From Massilia sp. Root335 (GTDB lineage Bacteria > Pseudomonadota > Gammaproteobacteria > Burkholderiales > Burkholderiaceae_D): 64,000 nt of DNA. This document shows, in pieces, positions 37,360 through 46,235 of the stretch. Positions within the stretch are counted from its first letter, which is position 1. Every line of letters starts with the position of its first letter. The stretch covers positions 275 through 64,274 of the forward strand of contig NZ_LMCY01000021.1 in assembly GCF_001425685.1 (NCBI RefSeq), read 5' to 3'. The notes below the pieces were generated by a model. It was not told the DNA's origin, did no database searches, and worked only from the letters and a program-made list of their open reading frames with translations. Position numbers and translations under genes: made by a program.

Positions 37360-38179
37360 CATCAGTATCGAGTTTTTCCCGCCCAAGACGTCCGAGGGCG
37401 CGGAAAAACTGCGCGTGGCTCGCCAGAAGCTGGCCGAGCTGAATCCGAAATATTTCTCCGTGACGTTCGGCGCCGGCGGCAGTACGCAGCACGGCACGCT
37501 GTCCACCGTGCTCGAGATCCTCGCCGCGGGGCACGACGCCGCACCGCACCTGTCGTGCGTCGGCGGCACGCGCGAATCGATCCGCGCGATCCTGCAGGAA
37601 TTCAAGGACAAGGGCATCCGCCGCCTCGTGGCCCTGCGCGGCGACTTGCCGAGCGGCTATGGCGGCGCGGGTGAACTGCGCTATGCCAGCGATCTCGTCG
37701 AGTTCATCCGCCAGGAAACGGGCGACTGGTTCCACATCGAAGTGGCCGCGTATCCGGAAATGCATCCGCAGGCAAGGTCTCCGCAGGACGACCTGCAGGC
37801 GTTCGCCCGCAAGGTGCAGGCTGGTGCGAATGCCGCGATCACGCAGTATTTCTACAATCCGGACGCGTATTTCCAGTTCGTGGACAATGTGCGCAAGCTC
37901 GGTGTGGACGTGCCCATCGTGGCCGGCATCATGCCGATCACGAATTACACCCAGTTGATGCGCTTTTCCGACATGTGCGGCGCCGAGATTCCGCGCTGGA
38001 TCCGTTTGAAACTGGCCAGCTTCGGCGACGATTCCGCGTCGATCAAGGCGTTCGGCCTGGACGTGGTGAGCGGCCTGTGCGAGCGCCTGCTCGCCGGCGG
38101 CGCGCCCGGCCTGCATTTCTACAGCATGAACCAGGCGGCGGCCACGACCGCGATCTGGCAGCGTATCACCGCTTCCTGA
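37346..38179 (+). CDS. metF: Methylenetetrahydrofolate reductase
   Basis: This FAD enzyme reduces 5,10-methylene-THF to 5-methyl-THF for methionine synthesis. The 277-residue protein starts METPNISIEFFPPKT, with the catalytic Glu in EFFPPK. It has VTFGAGGSTQ, LVALRGDLPSG and the C-terminal LHFYSMNQA. The ATG at 37346 lies inside the last codons of the upstream membrane protein gene. With metK and ahcY it forms a methyl-cycle cluster. Confidence 0.97.
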   Translation: METPNISIEFFPPKTSEGAEKLRVARQKLAELNPKYFSVTFGAGGSTQHGTLSTVLEILAAGHDAAPHLSCVGGTRESIRAILQEFKDKGIRRLVALRGDLPSGYGGAGELRYASDLVEFIRQETGDWFHIEVAAYPEMHPQARSPQDDLQAFARKVQAGANAAITQYFYNPDAYFQFVDNVRKLGVDVPIVAGIMPITNYTQLMRFSDMCGAEIPRWIRLKLASFGDDSASIKAFGLDVVSGLCERLLAGGAPGLHFYSMNQAAATTAIWQRITAS

Positions 38180-38212
38180 TCCGGCGCTCGTCCGGGGCAT
38201 TTTGTTTTTGCC

Positions 38213-38324
38213 GCAGGGTGGGCGGCCTCCGCCCACGCGAACGCCGGCGCTACGCGAACGCCGGCGCTACGCCAACGCCGGCGCTACGCGAACGTCACGC
38301 GCGGGCTCGGGGAGCCCGCCCTGC
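38213..38324. repeat. Two-hairpin intergenic repeat element
   Basis: The left end GCAGGGTGGGCGGCCTCCGC folds into a hairpin, and the right end (38294-38324) folds GCGGGCTCGGGGAGCCCGC. The outer ends GCAGGGYGGGC and GCCCGCCCTGC are inverted copies. The same two-hairpin design, inverted, occurs at 51955-52033. It fills the metF to cyclo-ligase gap and holds a 17-bp tandem array. Confidence 0.65.
38235..38294. repeat. 17-bp tandem repeat, three copies plus a partial
   Basis: ACGCGAACGCCGGCGCT occurs at 38235-38251 and 38252-38268. A one-base variant (ACGCCAACG...) lies at 38269-38285, with a nine-base partial unit after it. There are no spacers, so it is not CRISPR. It probably arose by slippage inside the surrounding element. 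Confidence 0.8.
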
Positions 38325-38340
38325 GCCTGCATTGTTTATC

Positions 38341-38946
38341 TCAGATGACGTTGCTGGTTTCCGTCACGATCACGTCCAGCGGCACGTCGTGCGGCGCGTG
38401 CGAGAACACGGCTTCCTGGTTACTGTAGGCAATGCCCAACGTGTGCGGGCGCGGCGGCAGTTCGAGGGTGCGGTCGTAATAGCCGCCGCCATAGCCGAGG
38501 CGATAGCCGTCGGCATTGAAACCGAGACAGGGAATCAGCAGGGCCGGCGGACGTTCGATGAAGCGCAGCTGGGCCGGCACCTGCACGCCCGCTTCGTCCG
38601 GCAGCATGGGTTCGCCGGGCGTCCATTCCGTGAACGTCAGCGGCGCGTCGCGCTCCATCACCACGGGCAGGGCGAGGCGCACGCCGGCCCGGTGCAGCTC
38701 GGAATAGGCCGCCCGCAGGTCGGGCTCGCCGACCAGCGGCCAGTACACGCCGATCGTGTCGACCTGGCGCAGGCGCCACCACGCGACGACCTGGGCGCCG
38801 ATGTGCGCATCCCATTGGACCTTGATTGCGGAGTCAAGCGCCCCACGTGTAGTTCTGAGCGCCTTGCGCAATGCCGTCTTCGCCGCCTGTTTCTCGTCCG
38901 CCACGCTTGGGCTCGAGGGGCATGGTATTCTTGATTCGCCGGTCAT
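38341..38946 (-). CDS. 5-formyltetrahydrofolate cyclo-ligase
   Basis: This enzyme uses ATP to convert 5-formyl-THF to 5,10-methenyl-THF. The 201-residue protein has the family blocks IGVYWPLVGEPDLR, LPDEAGVQVPAQLRFIERPPALLIPCLGFNADGYRLGYGGGYYD and a closing PLDVIVTET. The ATG at 38946 gives MTGESRIPCP; a GTG about 13 codons in is possible. The gene diverges from slt with hardly any space between the starts. Confidence 0.9.
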   Translation of the reverse strand: MTGESRIPCPSSPSVADEKQAAKTALRKALRTTRGALDSAIKVQWDAHIGAQVVAWWRLRQVDTIGVYWPLVGEPDLRAAYSELHRAGVRLALPVVMERDAPLTFTEWTPGEPMLPDEAGVQVPAQLRFIERPPALLIPCLGFNADGYRLGYGGGYYDRTLELPPRPHTLGIAYSNQEAVFSHAPHDVPLDVIVTETSNVI

Positions 38947-38983
38947 GGATGAAATGAAGCCTACATTGAACATCGAATTGTTG

Positions 38984-41026
38984 ATGTCGCAGAAACTGTT
39001 TGCCGGCGCCGTATGTGCCGCCTCCAGCCTGCTCTTCCTCGCGTCGCCCGGCGTCGCGGCCCAGGCCGCCTCGCCCGGCACGACACAGCCCACCCCCGCC
39101 GCGGCCACCGCGCCCGGCGTGCCTGCGCCTAGCCCGCCCGTCATCGCGCCCGTTTCCGCACCGCAATCGGACGCGAGTCGCGAGCAGGACGAGATATTCA
39201 TGCAGCTGCGCGACGCCGCCCGCAAGAACGATGCCGACAAGGCCGCGGCGCTGGCGGCACGCCTGCCGAACTACGCGATTCCGTCTTACGTCGACTATTA
39301 TCGGCTCAAACCGCGTCTGCGCGACGCTGCCAACGAGGAAATCCAGGATTTCCTGAAGCGCTACGACGGCAGCGCCATCGCCGACCGCCTGCGCAACGAC
39401 TGGCTGCTGGAGCTCGGCCGCAAGCGCGACTGGGCCAACTTCGACCGCGAGCTGCCGCTGTTCGTCAAGAACGACGATTACCAGGTGAAATGCTACGCGC
39501 TGCTGTCGCGCGCCGCGAAGGGCCAGAACGTCGCGGCCGAGGCCCGTCTGCTGCTCGACAATCCGCCCATGTACGGCGAAGCCTGCGCCGCGCTCGTCAA
39601 CCAGCTCGTCCAGTCCGGGCAGTTGACGAACAACGACCTGCTGGCCCAGCTGCGCCTCGCCGGCGAAATGCACGCGACGGGACCGTCGCGCCGCACGGCC
39701 TTGCTGCTGGGCGCGTCCGACACGCGCGCCGCCCAGGCCGTCGACCTGCCGGCCGTGGCGATGGCGCGCGGCGTCGGCAAGACGCGCGCCGAGCACGAGA
39801 TCTACCTCGTCGCCATCGGCCGCATGGCGCGCACGAGCCTGAAACTGGCGACGGTGGCGCTGAACAGGAACGCGTCCAGGCTGTCGGCCGAGGAAAGCGC
39901 GATCGGCTGGTCGAACATCGCGCTGGCCGCCTCGCTCGCCCTGGCGCCCGAGGCGTACGACGATTGGAAGCGGGCGGCCAGGGCGCCGCTGACGTGGAAC
40001 CAGCTGGAGTGGAAGACCCGCATCGCGCTGCGCCGCGGCGACTGGAAGACGGTGCGCACGACGATCGAGTCGATGTCCACGCAGCAGCACGACGAGCCCG
40101 TCTGGACCTATTGGCTGGGCCGCGCCCTGCTGGCCGAAGGCCGGCGCGAGGATGCGCAGGCGCTGTTCCGCCGCATCGCCGACCAGAACAGTTTTTATGG
40201 CCAGCTGGCGATGGAAGAGCTGGGCATGCAGATCAGCATCCCCCCGAGCGCCGTACCGCCCACGCCGGCCGAGCTGGCGCAGGTGGCCGCCAATCCCGGG
40301 TTCAGGCGCGCCTTGAAATTCTTTTCGATGCGCATGCGCTTCGAGGGCACGCGCGAATGGAACTGGGCACTGAACGGCTTTACGGAGCGCCAGTTGCTGG
40401 CCGCCGCCGAGTTCGCGCGCCAGAACGACATCCTCGACCGCATGCTGTCCACCTCCGAACGCACGCGCACCGAGTTCGACTACACCCAGCGCTTTCCGGC
40501 GCCGCACAACGACATCCTGCATCCGACGGCGCAGGGCCTCGGCCTGGACCAGGCCTGGGTCTACGGGCTCATCCGCCAGGAATCGCGCTTCGTCAGCGAC
40601 GCCCAGTCCGGCGTCGGCGCGGCCGGCCTGATGCAGGTGATGCCGTCGACCGGCAAGTGGGTGGCGGAAAAGATCGGCCTGACGGACTACGGCCACGGCA
40701 TGCTCAGCGATATCCGGACGAATATCGTACTCGGCACCAATTACCTGAACATGGTGCTGAACAATGCCGACGGGTCGCAGGTGCTGGCGACGGCCGCCTA
40801 CAACGCCGGTCCGGGCCGGGCGCGCACGTGGCGCGGCCTGCTGACGGCGCCGATGGAAGGGGCCGTGTTCGTCGAGACCATCCCGTTCGACGAAACAAGA
40901 ACCTACGTGCGCAACGTGATGTCGAACGCGACGAACTACGCCGCCTTGTTCGAGAAGCGTCCGCAGTCGCTCAAGGCGCGCCTGGGGACGATCACGCCGC
41001 GCACGAGCGGCATCGGCCTGCCGTGA
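38984..41026 (+). CDS. Soluble lytic murein transglycosylase, Slt70-like
   Basis: This periplasmic enzyme cleaves peptidoglycan glycan strands to 1,6-anhydro ends. The 680-residue version begins with a good signal peptide (MSQKLFAGAVCAASSLLFLASPGVAAQA), then a Pro-rich linker, an alpha-superhelical U domain and the C-terminal catalytic SLT domain. The catalytic Glu is in GLIRQESRF, followed by GLMQVMPSTGK and LATAAYNAGPGRARTW. In-frame ATGs at 38945 and 38954 would lengthen the N-terminus with charged residues. Confidence 0.93.
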   Translation: MSQKLFAGAVCAASSLLFLASPGVAAQAASPGTTQPTPAAATAPGVPAPSPPVIAPVSAPQSDASREQDEIFMQLRDAARKNDADKAAALAARLPNYAIPSYVDYYRLKPRLRDAANEEIQDFLKRYDGSAIADRLRNDWLLELGRKRDWANFDRELPLFVKNDDYQVKCYALLSRAAKGQNVAAEARLLLDNPPMYGEACAALVNQLVQSGQLTNNDLLAQLRLAGEMHATGPSRRTALLLGASDTRAAQAVDLPAVAMARGVGKTRAEHEIYLVAIGRMARTSLKLATVALNRNASRLSAEESAIGWSNIALAASLALAPEAYDDWKRAARAPLTWNQLEWKTRIALRRGDWKTVRTTIESMSTQQHDEPVWTYWLGRALLAEGRREDAQALFRRIADQNSFYGQLAMEELGMQISIPPSAVPPTPAELAQVAANPGFRRALKFFSMRMRFEGTREWNWALNGFTERQLLAAAEFARQNDILDRMLSTSERTRTEFDYTQRFPAPHNDILHPTAQGLGLDQAWVYGLIRQESRFVSDAQSGVGAAGLMQVMPSTGKWVAEKIGLTDYGHGMLSDIRTNIVLGTNYLNMVLNNADGSQVLATAAYNAGPGRARTWRGLLTAPMEGAVFVETIPFDETRTYVRNVMSNATNYAALFEKRPQSLKARLGTITPRTSGIGLP

Positions 41027-41060
41027 CCGCGGCATGCCGGACACGCATCGGAGAGACATC

Positions 41061-42026
41061 ATGCACGAGCAGTCGGTAGTGTTGTTCGGCGGGACCGGGT
41101 TCATCGGCAGCCACCTGGCGGCCAGGCTGTCCGAACACGCCGTGTCCGTCGTCGTGCCCACGCGGCACGAAAGCCACGCGATGCACCTGATGCCGCTGGG
41201 CGTCGACATCGTGCAGACCGATCTCCACGACGAGGCGGCGCTGCGCCGCCTCGTGGCCGGGCACGATGCCGTCATCAACCTGGTCGGGATCCTGCATTCG
41301 CGCCGCGGCGATCCGTACGGCCCGGACTTCCGCCGCGTCCACGTCGACCTGCCGCACCGCATCGCCTGCGCCTGCGCGGCCGAAGGCGTGCCGCGCTACC
41401 TGCACATGAGCGCGCTGGGCGCCGACCGGCACGGGCCGTCGATGTACCAGCGATCGAAGGCCGATGGCGAAGCGGCCGCGGCGAGCCAGGCGACCGTCGC
41501 GGCGACGATCTTCCGCCCTTCCGTCGTGTTCGGTCCCGAAGACCACTTCCTCAACATGTTCGCGCGGCTGCAGCGCCACCTGCCCATCGTCCCGCTCGCG
41601 GGCTGCCATGCGCGCTTCCAGCCCGTGTACGTGGGCGACGTGGCCGAAGCGTTCGTGCGCGCGCTGCTCGACCCGCACACGGCCGGTCTCACTTATGAAC
41701 TGGGCGGGCCGCAGGTGTACGAACTGGGCGAACTGGTGCGGCTGGCCGGCCGCTATGCCGGCCACGAGCGCAAGATCGTCGCCTTGCCGGATGCGCTGGC
41801 GCGGCTGCAGGCGCTGTTCTTCGAACTGCTGCCCGGCGAGCCCGTCATCACGCGCGACAACCTCGATTCGATGAAGGTCGACAACGTCATTCACCCGTCC
41901 GCGGACAATAAAGTCTTGACAACAGCGGCGCTGGGAATCAAGCTCACGGCGCTCGAGGCCGTCGCGCCGCAGTACCTGGCGCCTCCCGGCGGACTCGACG
42001 TCCTGCGCGCCCGTGCCGGGCGCTGA
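41061..42026 (+). CDS. NAD-dependent epimerase/NDUFA9-like oxidoreductase
   Basis: This 321-residue atypical short-chain dehydrogenase has the NAD site VVLFGGTGFIGSHLA (about 6-20), the AVINLVGIL strand and the segment ADRHGPSMYQRSKADGEAA with a YxxxK-like pair. This pattern matches the complex I NDUFA9-related family rather than sugar epimerases. The ATG at 41061 has a GGAGAG ribosome site. It starts a rightward run with a GST gene and cca. Confidence 0.88.
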   Translation: MHEQSVVLFGGTGFIGSHLAARLSEHAVSVVVPTRHESHAMHLMPLGVDIVQTDLHDEAALRRLVAGHDAVINLVGILHSRRGDPYGPDFRRVHVDLPHRIACACAAEGVPRYLHMSALGADRHGPSMYQRSKADGEAAAASQATVAATIFRPSVVFGPEDHFLNMFARLQRHLPIVPLAGCHARFQPVYVGDVAEAFVRALLDPHTAGLTYELGGPQVYELGELVRLAGRYAGHERKIVALPDALARLQALFFELLPGEPVITRDNLDSMKVDNVIHPSADNKVLTTAALGIKLTALEAVAPQYLAPPGGLDVLRARAGR

Positions 42027-42047
42027 CCTCAACGATCACGCCACACC

Positions 42048-42764
42048 ATGCAGACTCTCGACCTCGATCCGACTTTGACGCAGACTCTCGACAACGCACG
42101 CCAGGCCGGCCTGACCCTGGTCATCGGCAACAAGAATTATTCCTCGTGGTCCATGCGCCCCTGGGTGGCCGCCACGGCCGCCGGCATCCCGTTCACGGAA
42201 GTGCGCGTCCTCCTCGACCAGCCGGACACGGCCACGGACATCGCCCGCTACTCGGCATCCGGCCGCGTGCCCGTGCTGCTGGCCGGCGAGATGACGATCT
42301 GGGACAGCCTGGCGATCTGCGAATACCTGGCCGAGCAATTCCCCGACAAGCACCTGTGGCCGCAGGACGTGGCGGCGCGCGCGCTGGCCCGTTCCGTCGT
42401 CGCCGAGATGCACTCCGGCTTTGCCGACCTGCGCACCGCGATGACGATGAACATCAAGGCGCGCCTGCCGGGCCGCGGCCGCACGCCGGGCGCCCAGGCC
42501 GACATCGGCCGCATCTGCGAGATCTGGGAAGAGTGCCTGTCGCGCTTCGGCCACCATCATTTCCTGTTCGGCGACTTTTCCATCGCCGACGCCTTTTATG
42601 CGCCGGTCGTGTCCCGCTTCCGGACGTACGGCGTGGCGCTCGCGCCCGCGCTGCAGGCGTATTGCGAGCGCGTGCTGGCGCATCCGGCCGTGGCGCGCTG
42701 GATCGAGGAGGCGATGGCGGAAACCGAGATCGCCGGCGCCCACGAAGACGAACTGCCGGACTGA
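42048..42764 (+). CDS. Glutathione S-transferase family protein
   Basis: This 238-residue cytosolic protein has an N-terminal thioredoxin-like domain (VIGNKNYSSWSMRPWVAATAAGIPFTEVRV, with Ser in the catalytic region, and GRVPVLLAGEMTIWDSLAICEYLAE for glutathione contact). An all-helical C-terminal domain has FLFGDFSIADAFYAPVVSRFRTY. It starts 21 bases after the epimerase and ends 2 bases before cca. The substrate is unknown. Confidence 0.92.
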   Translation: MQTLDLDPTLTQTLDNARQAGLTLVIGNKNYSSWSMRPWVAATAAGIPFTEVRVLLDQPDTATDIARYSASGRVPVLLAGEMTIWDSLAICEYLAEQFPDKHLWPQDVAARALARSVVAEMHSGFADLRTAMTMNIKARLPGRGRTPGAQADIGRICEIWEECLSRFGHHHFLFGDFSIADAFYAPVVSRFRTYGVALAPALQAYCERVLAHPAVARWIEEAMAETEIAGAHEDELPD

Positions 42765-42766
42765 CG

Positions 42767-44005
42767 ATGCAGGCCTATGTGGTCGGCGGCGCCGTCCGCG
42801 ATGCGTTGCTGGGACTGCCCGTCCAGGACCATGACTGGGTCGTCGTCGGCGCCACGCCCGAGGACATGATCGCCAAGGGCTTCCGGCCGGTCGGCAAGGA
42901 CTTTCCCGTCTTCCTGCACCCGCAAACGCACGAGGAATACGCGCTCGCGCGCACCGAGCGCAAGACGGCGCCGGGCTACCACGGCTTCGTGTTCCATACG
43001 TCCCCCGACGTCAAGCTGGAAGACGACCTGATCCGCCGCGACCTGACCATCAATGCGATGGCCCGCGCCGAGGACGGCACCATCGTCGACCCGTACGGCG
43101 GCTTGCAGGACCTGCGCGACCGCGTGTTCCGCCACGTGTCGGCGGCGTTTGCCGAAGACCCGGTGCGCATCCTGCGCCTGGCGCGCTTCGCCGCGCGCTT
43201 CCCCGATTTCACCGTGGCCGACACGACGCTCGCGCTCATGCGGCAGATGGTCGACGCGGGCGAGGTGGACGCCCTCGTGCCGGAGCGCGTGTGGCAGGAA
43301 CTGTCGCGCGGGCTGATGGAGCAAAAGCCGTCGCGCATGCTGGCCGTGCTGCGCGACTGCGGCGCGCTGGCGCGCATCCTGCCCGAACTGGATGCGCTGT
43401 GGGGCGTGCCGCAACCGCCGCTGCACCATCCCGAAGTCGACACGGGCGTGCACATGATGCTCGTGATCGATTACGCGGCCGCACGGGGCTACGACCTGCC
43501 CGTGCGCTTCGCCGCGTTGATGCACGACCTGGGCAAGGGTGCGACGCCGTCCGAACACTGGCCGAAGCACCATGGCCACGAAGGCATGGGGCCGGAGCTG
43601 ATCACGGCACTGTCCAGGCGCCTGCGCGTGCCGACGGAATGCCGCGACCTCGCCGTCATGACGGCGCGCGAGCACGGCAACGTCAGCCGCGCGCTCGACC
43701 TGCGCCCGAACACGATCGTCACCTTGTTCGAACGCTGCGACGCTTTCCGCAAGCCGGACCGCTTCGCGCAGATGCTGCTGGCGTCCGAATGCGACGCGCG
43801 CGGGCGCGGGGACGAACACCACGAGATGCGCAGCCGCGCGTATCCGCAGGCGCCGTACCTGCTGCGCGCGCTGGACGCGGCGCGCGCCGTGAACGCGGGC
43901 GAGGTGGCGGCGCGCCACGTGGAAAACCGTGAAAAGATTCCGGAAGCCGTGCATGCGGCGCGGGTGAGTGCCGTCAAGGCAGAGCTGCGCGACGCGCGCG
44001 ACTGA
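42767..44005 (+). CDS. cca: Multifunctional CCA tRNA nucleotidyltransferase
   Basis: This enzyme adds or repairs the CCA end of tRNAs. The 412-residue class II enzyme begins QAYVVGGAVRDALLGLPVQDHDWVVVG, with the DxD metal motif DHD. It has RRDLTINAMAR, the EDPVRILRLARFAARFP block and a C-terminal HD domain (FAALMHDLGKGATP), the version that also carries phosphohydrolase activity. It lies 2 bases after the GST gene. Confidence 0.96.
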   Translation: MQAYVVGGAVRDALLGLPVQDHDWVVVGATPEDMIAKGFRPVGKDFPVFLHPQTHEEYALARTERKTAPGYHGFVFHTSPDVKLEDDLIRRDLTINAMARAEDGTIVDPYGGLQDLRDRVFRHVSAAFAEDPVRILRLARFAARFPDFTVADTTLALMRQMVDAGEVDALVPERVWQELSRGLMEQKPSRMLAVLRDCGALARILPELDALWGVPQPPLHHPEVDTGVHMMLVIDYAAARGYDLPVRFAALMHDLGKGATPSEHWPKHHGHEGMGPELITALSRRLRVPTECRDLAVMTAREHGNVSRALDLRPNTIVTLFERCDAFRKPDRFAQMLLASECDARGRGDEHHEMRSRAYPQAPYLLRALDAARAVNAGEVAARHVENREKIPEAVHAARVSAVKAELRDARD

Positions 44006-44025
44006 TCCTCGGACCGATACCGCCC

Positions 44026-44946
44026 TCAGGTGTTGCGCAGGAACTGTGCGACGAGCGTTCCGATCGTATCGGGCGCGTCTTCGATGCAGTAATGTCCGAC
44101 ACCCGGTAGCGTGTGTACTTCCGCCTGTGGAAACAGTTCGCCGAACAGCGGCAGGAAGTGCTGTGCATGCAGCGTGCGGTCGGCCAGTCCCCAGATCGCG
44201 AGAGCGGGCTTGAGCCCGATCGCCTGCCTGGCCGCCGTGCCGGGCGTCTCGAACCGGTGTGCGCCGGTGGCGAATCCCTTGGCCCAGCCGATCGCGCCGG
44301 CGCAGTTGGCGGGCGTGGCGTAATGCGCCGCATACGCGCGCAGCCAGGTCTCGTCGATCAATGCGTGGTTCTCGAAACCGTTGAGCTTGAGCGTACTGAG
44401 GATATTGAAGCCGAGTTCGCCGAGCACCGTCTCCAGCCGCTTTTCTTCATGCGCTTTCAGTATCCATTGGAACCACGGGGATTCCCGGGCGTTCGCCGCC
44501 AGCCGCGCCGCAAGGCTCTCCTGGCCAAACGGCGTGGGACCGTTGGCGGACACGATGCGCGCGATCCGCTCCGGATGCCGGGCCGCCAGGCCCATGCCCA
44601 CCGGACCGCCGAAATCGTGCATGAGCAGCGTGATGCCGCGCAGGTCCAGCGCCAGCACGAATCGTTCGAGATTGTCGATATGGTCTTGCAGCCAGTAGCT
44701 GCGATCCGGCGGCGTATCGCTCTTGCCGAACCCCATGTGGTCCGGCGCGATGACGCGGTACGTCCCGGACAGGCTGTCGATCAGGCGGCGGAACATGTAG
44801 CCCCAGGTCGGTTCGCCGTGCAGGCACAGGATGATTTCCCCGTTGCGCGGCCCCTCGTCGACGTAGTGCATCCGGAAACCCGGAGCGTCGCTGAAATGGG
44901 GGCGGTAGGAAAACGTGCCGTCGAAGGTGTCGTCTGATCGGATCAT
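44026..44946 (-). CDS. Alpha/beta hydrolase, haloalkane-dehalogenase-like
   Basis: This 306-residue cytosolic hydrolase has the oxyanion HGEPTWGYMFR (about 43-53), nucleophile Asp111 in LLMHDFGGPVG and catalytic His in GVGHYCIEDAP. Dehalogenases of this type need Trp after the nucleophile to bind halide; here it is Phe112, so dehalogenation is doubtful and an epoxide hydrolase or esterase-like role is as likely. The ATG at 44946 is preferred over a TTG 18 bases upstream. It diverges from an HxlR regulator that probably controls it. Confidence 0.8.
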   Translation of the reverse strand: MIRSDDTFDGTFSYRPHFSDAPGFRMHYVDEGPRNGEIILCLHGEPTWGYMFRRLIDSLSGTYRVIAPDHMGFGKSDTPPDRSYWLQDHIDNLERFVLALDLRGITLLMHDFGGPVGMGLAARHPERIARIVSANGPTPFGQESLAARLAANARESPWFQWILKAHEEKRLETVLGELGFNILSTLKLNGFENHALIDETWLRAYAAHYATPANCAGAIGWAKGFATGAHRFETPGTAARQAIGLKPALAIWGLADRTLHAQHFLPLFGELFPQAEVHTLPGVGHYCIEDAPDTIGTLVAQFLRNT

Positions 44947-44969
44947 GGCTGTCTCGCAGTTCAAAATTG

Positions 44970-45026
44970 AATGGTTTTAAAATGAAACCATTTGCTTTAT
45001 ACGCCATGTGGTTTTAATATGCAACC
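44970..45026. promoter_or_regulatory. Two related operator-like sites between hydrolase and hxlR-type gene
   Basis: Site 1 is an inverted repeat AATGGTTT-N7-AAACCATT (44970-44992). Site 2 (45008-45026, GTGGTTTTAATATGCAACC) matches site 1 at 16 of 19 positions, 37 bp downstream. They fill the 102-base divergent region and fit a self-regulated HxlR-type control of both genes. Confidence 0.65.
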
Positions 45027-45048
45027 GTTAACACAGCGAGGAGGGACG

Positions 45049-45507
45049 ATGGTCAAGCGCACCAGTCACCAGGATGTGCCGTGCGGCGTGGCGCGTCCGC
45101 TGGATGCGATCGGCGACGGCTGGTCGCTGTTGATCGTGCGCGACTGCTTTGGCGGCCTGACGCGCTTCGGCGAATTCCAGCGCAGCCTGGGGCTGGCCAA
45201 GAACATCCTGGCGGCGCGGCTGCGCAACCTGCTCGATCACGGGATTCTCGATACCGTGCCGGCCGCCGATGGCGGCGCCCACCTGGAATACCGGCTGACC
45301 GACAAGGGCAGGGCCTTGTTCCCGTTGCTCGTCGCGCTGCGCCAGTGGGGCGAGGATTATTTTTTCGCGCCCGGCGAGGCGCATGTCCGGCTGGTCGACC
45401 GCGAACGTGGGCAGCCGCTGCGGCCCCTGGAGGTGCACGCCCGGGACGGCCGCCTGCTGGCGCCGGACGACACCATGGTGGACTGGAGCCGCGTCAGCGG
45501 CCGTTGA
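45049..45507 (+). CDS. HxlR-family transcriptional regulator
   Basis: This 152-residue winged-helix repressor or activator has the HxlR core CGVARPLDAIGDGWSLLIVRDCFGGLTRFGEFQRSLG and recognition region LAKNILAARLRNLLDHGIL. One Cys lies at residue 12, where some relatives sense thiol stress. The ATG at 45049 follows a GAGGAGGG ribosome site. It diverges from the alpha/beta hydrolase; two palindromic sites lie between them. Confidence 0.92.
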   Translation: MVKRTSHQDVPCGVARPLDAIGDGWSLLIVRDCFGGLTRFGEFQRSLGLAKNILAARLRNLLDHGILDTVPAADGGAHLEYRLTDKGRALFPLLVALRQWGEDYFFAPGEAHVRLVDRERGQPLRPLEVHARDGRLLAPDDTMVDWSRVSGR

Positions 45508-45566
45508 AATACGTCGCGCATCCGTTACAATAGGTGAGTTTTTGTTGCGGTGCACAATCGATCATC

Positions 45567-46229
45567 ATGCAGGACCATCCCCTCCGCCACTGGCTGAAAA
45601 CCTTCTTCGGCAAGAAGGACGGCCAGACCGTGCTTGTCAAGGCGCTGCGCGAGCGCGACCGGCGGCGCGTGCTGCGCCACTTCCTGGCCCTCGACCGGGA
45701 CGACCGCCTGCTGCGCTTCGGCAGCGTGTTGCCGGACGAGCAGGTCGAGGCGTATGTCGCGAAGCTCGATTTTACGAACGACATCGTGTTCGGCGTCTAC
45801 AACCGCGTGTTCCAGCTGGTCGGCGTCGGCCATCTTGCGTTCACGTCGCGCGAGGCGCATCCGGACAGCATCCATTACACGGACAAGGAAAAGGTGGCCG
45901 AGTTCGGCGTCTCCGTGTCGAAATCGGCGCGCGGGCAGGGCGTCGGCACGCGCCTGTTCGAACGGGCGGCGATCCACTGCCGCAATTCCGACGTCGACAC
46001 CTTGTACATGCAGTGCCTGTCGTCGAACCGCACGATGATGCACATCGCCAAAAAGGCCGGCATGGAGATCCGCCGCGACTACGGCGAGGCGGACGCCCAC
46101 CTGCACCTGCCGCCGCCCAGCCCGGGCAGCGTGCTGGCCGAGGCGCTGGAAGAGCAGATCGCCAAGATCGATTACACGGTCAAGGCGAACGCGCGCGCCG
46201 CCGCCAGGTGGTTCCTGCCGAAACGCTGA
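45567..46229 (+). CDS. GNAT-family N-acetyltransferase
   Basis: This 220-residue protein has the GNAT acetyl-CoA site SKSARGQGVGTRLFERA (about 120-136) and the C-terminal MHIAKKAGMEIRRDYGEADAHL. Its N-terminus (VKALRERDRRRVLRHFLALDRDDRLLRFG) is typical of a Burkholderiales GNAT subgroup. The substrate is unknown. The ATG at 45567 gives MQDHPLRHWL. It converges on the LacI gene with a 6-base gap. Confidence 0.88.
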   Translation: MQDHPLRHWLKTFFGKKDGQTVLVKALRERDRRRVLRHFLALDRDDRLLRFGSVLPDEQVEAYVAKLDFTNDIVFGVYNRVFQLVGVGHLAFTSREAHPDSIHYTDKEKVAEFGVSVSKSARGQGVGTRLFERAAIHCRNSDVDTLYMQCLSSNRTMMHIAKKAGMEIRRDYGEADAHLHLPPPSPGSVLAEALEEQIAKIDYTVKANARAAARWFLPKR

Positions 46230-46235
46230 ACGTCC

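Noticed and set aside
38235..38294. Tandem 17-bp units as a possible CRISPR
   Set aside because: The units are directly adjacent with no spacers and no cas genes are present.
38834..41362. 842-codon minus-strand open frame opposite the slt gene
   Set aside because: It is antisense to a clear transglycosylase and has a biased Arg/Gly/Val/Ala composition with no motif.
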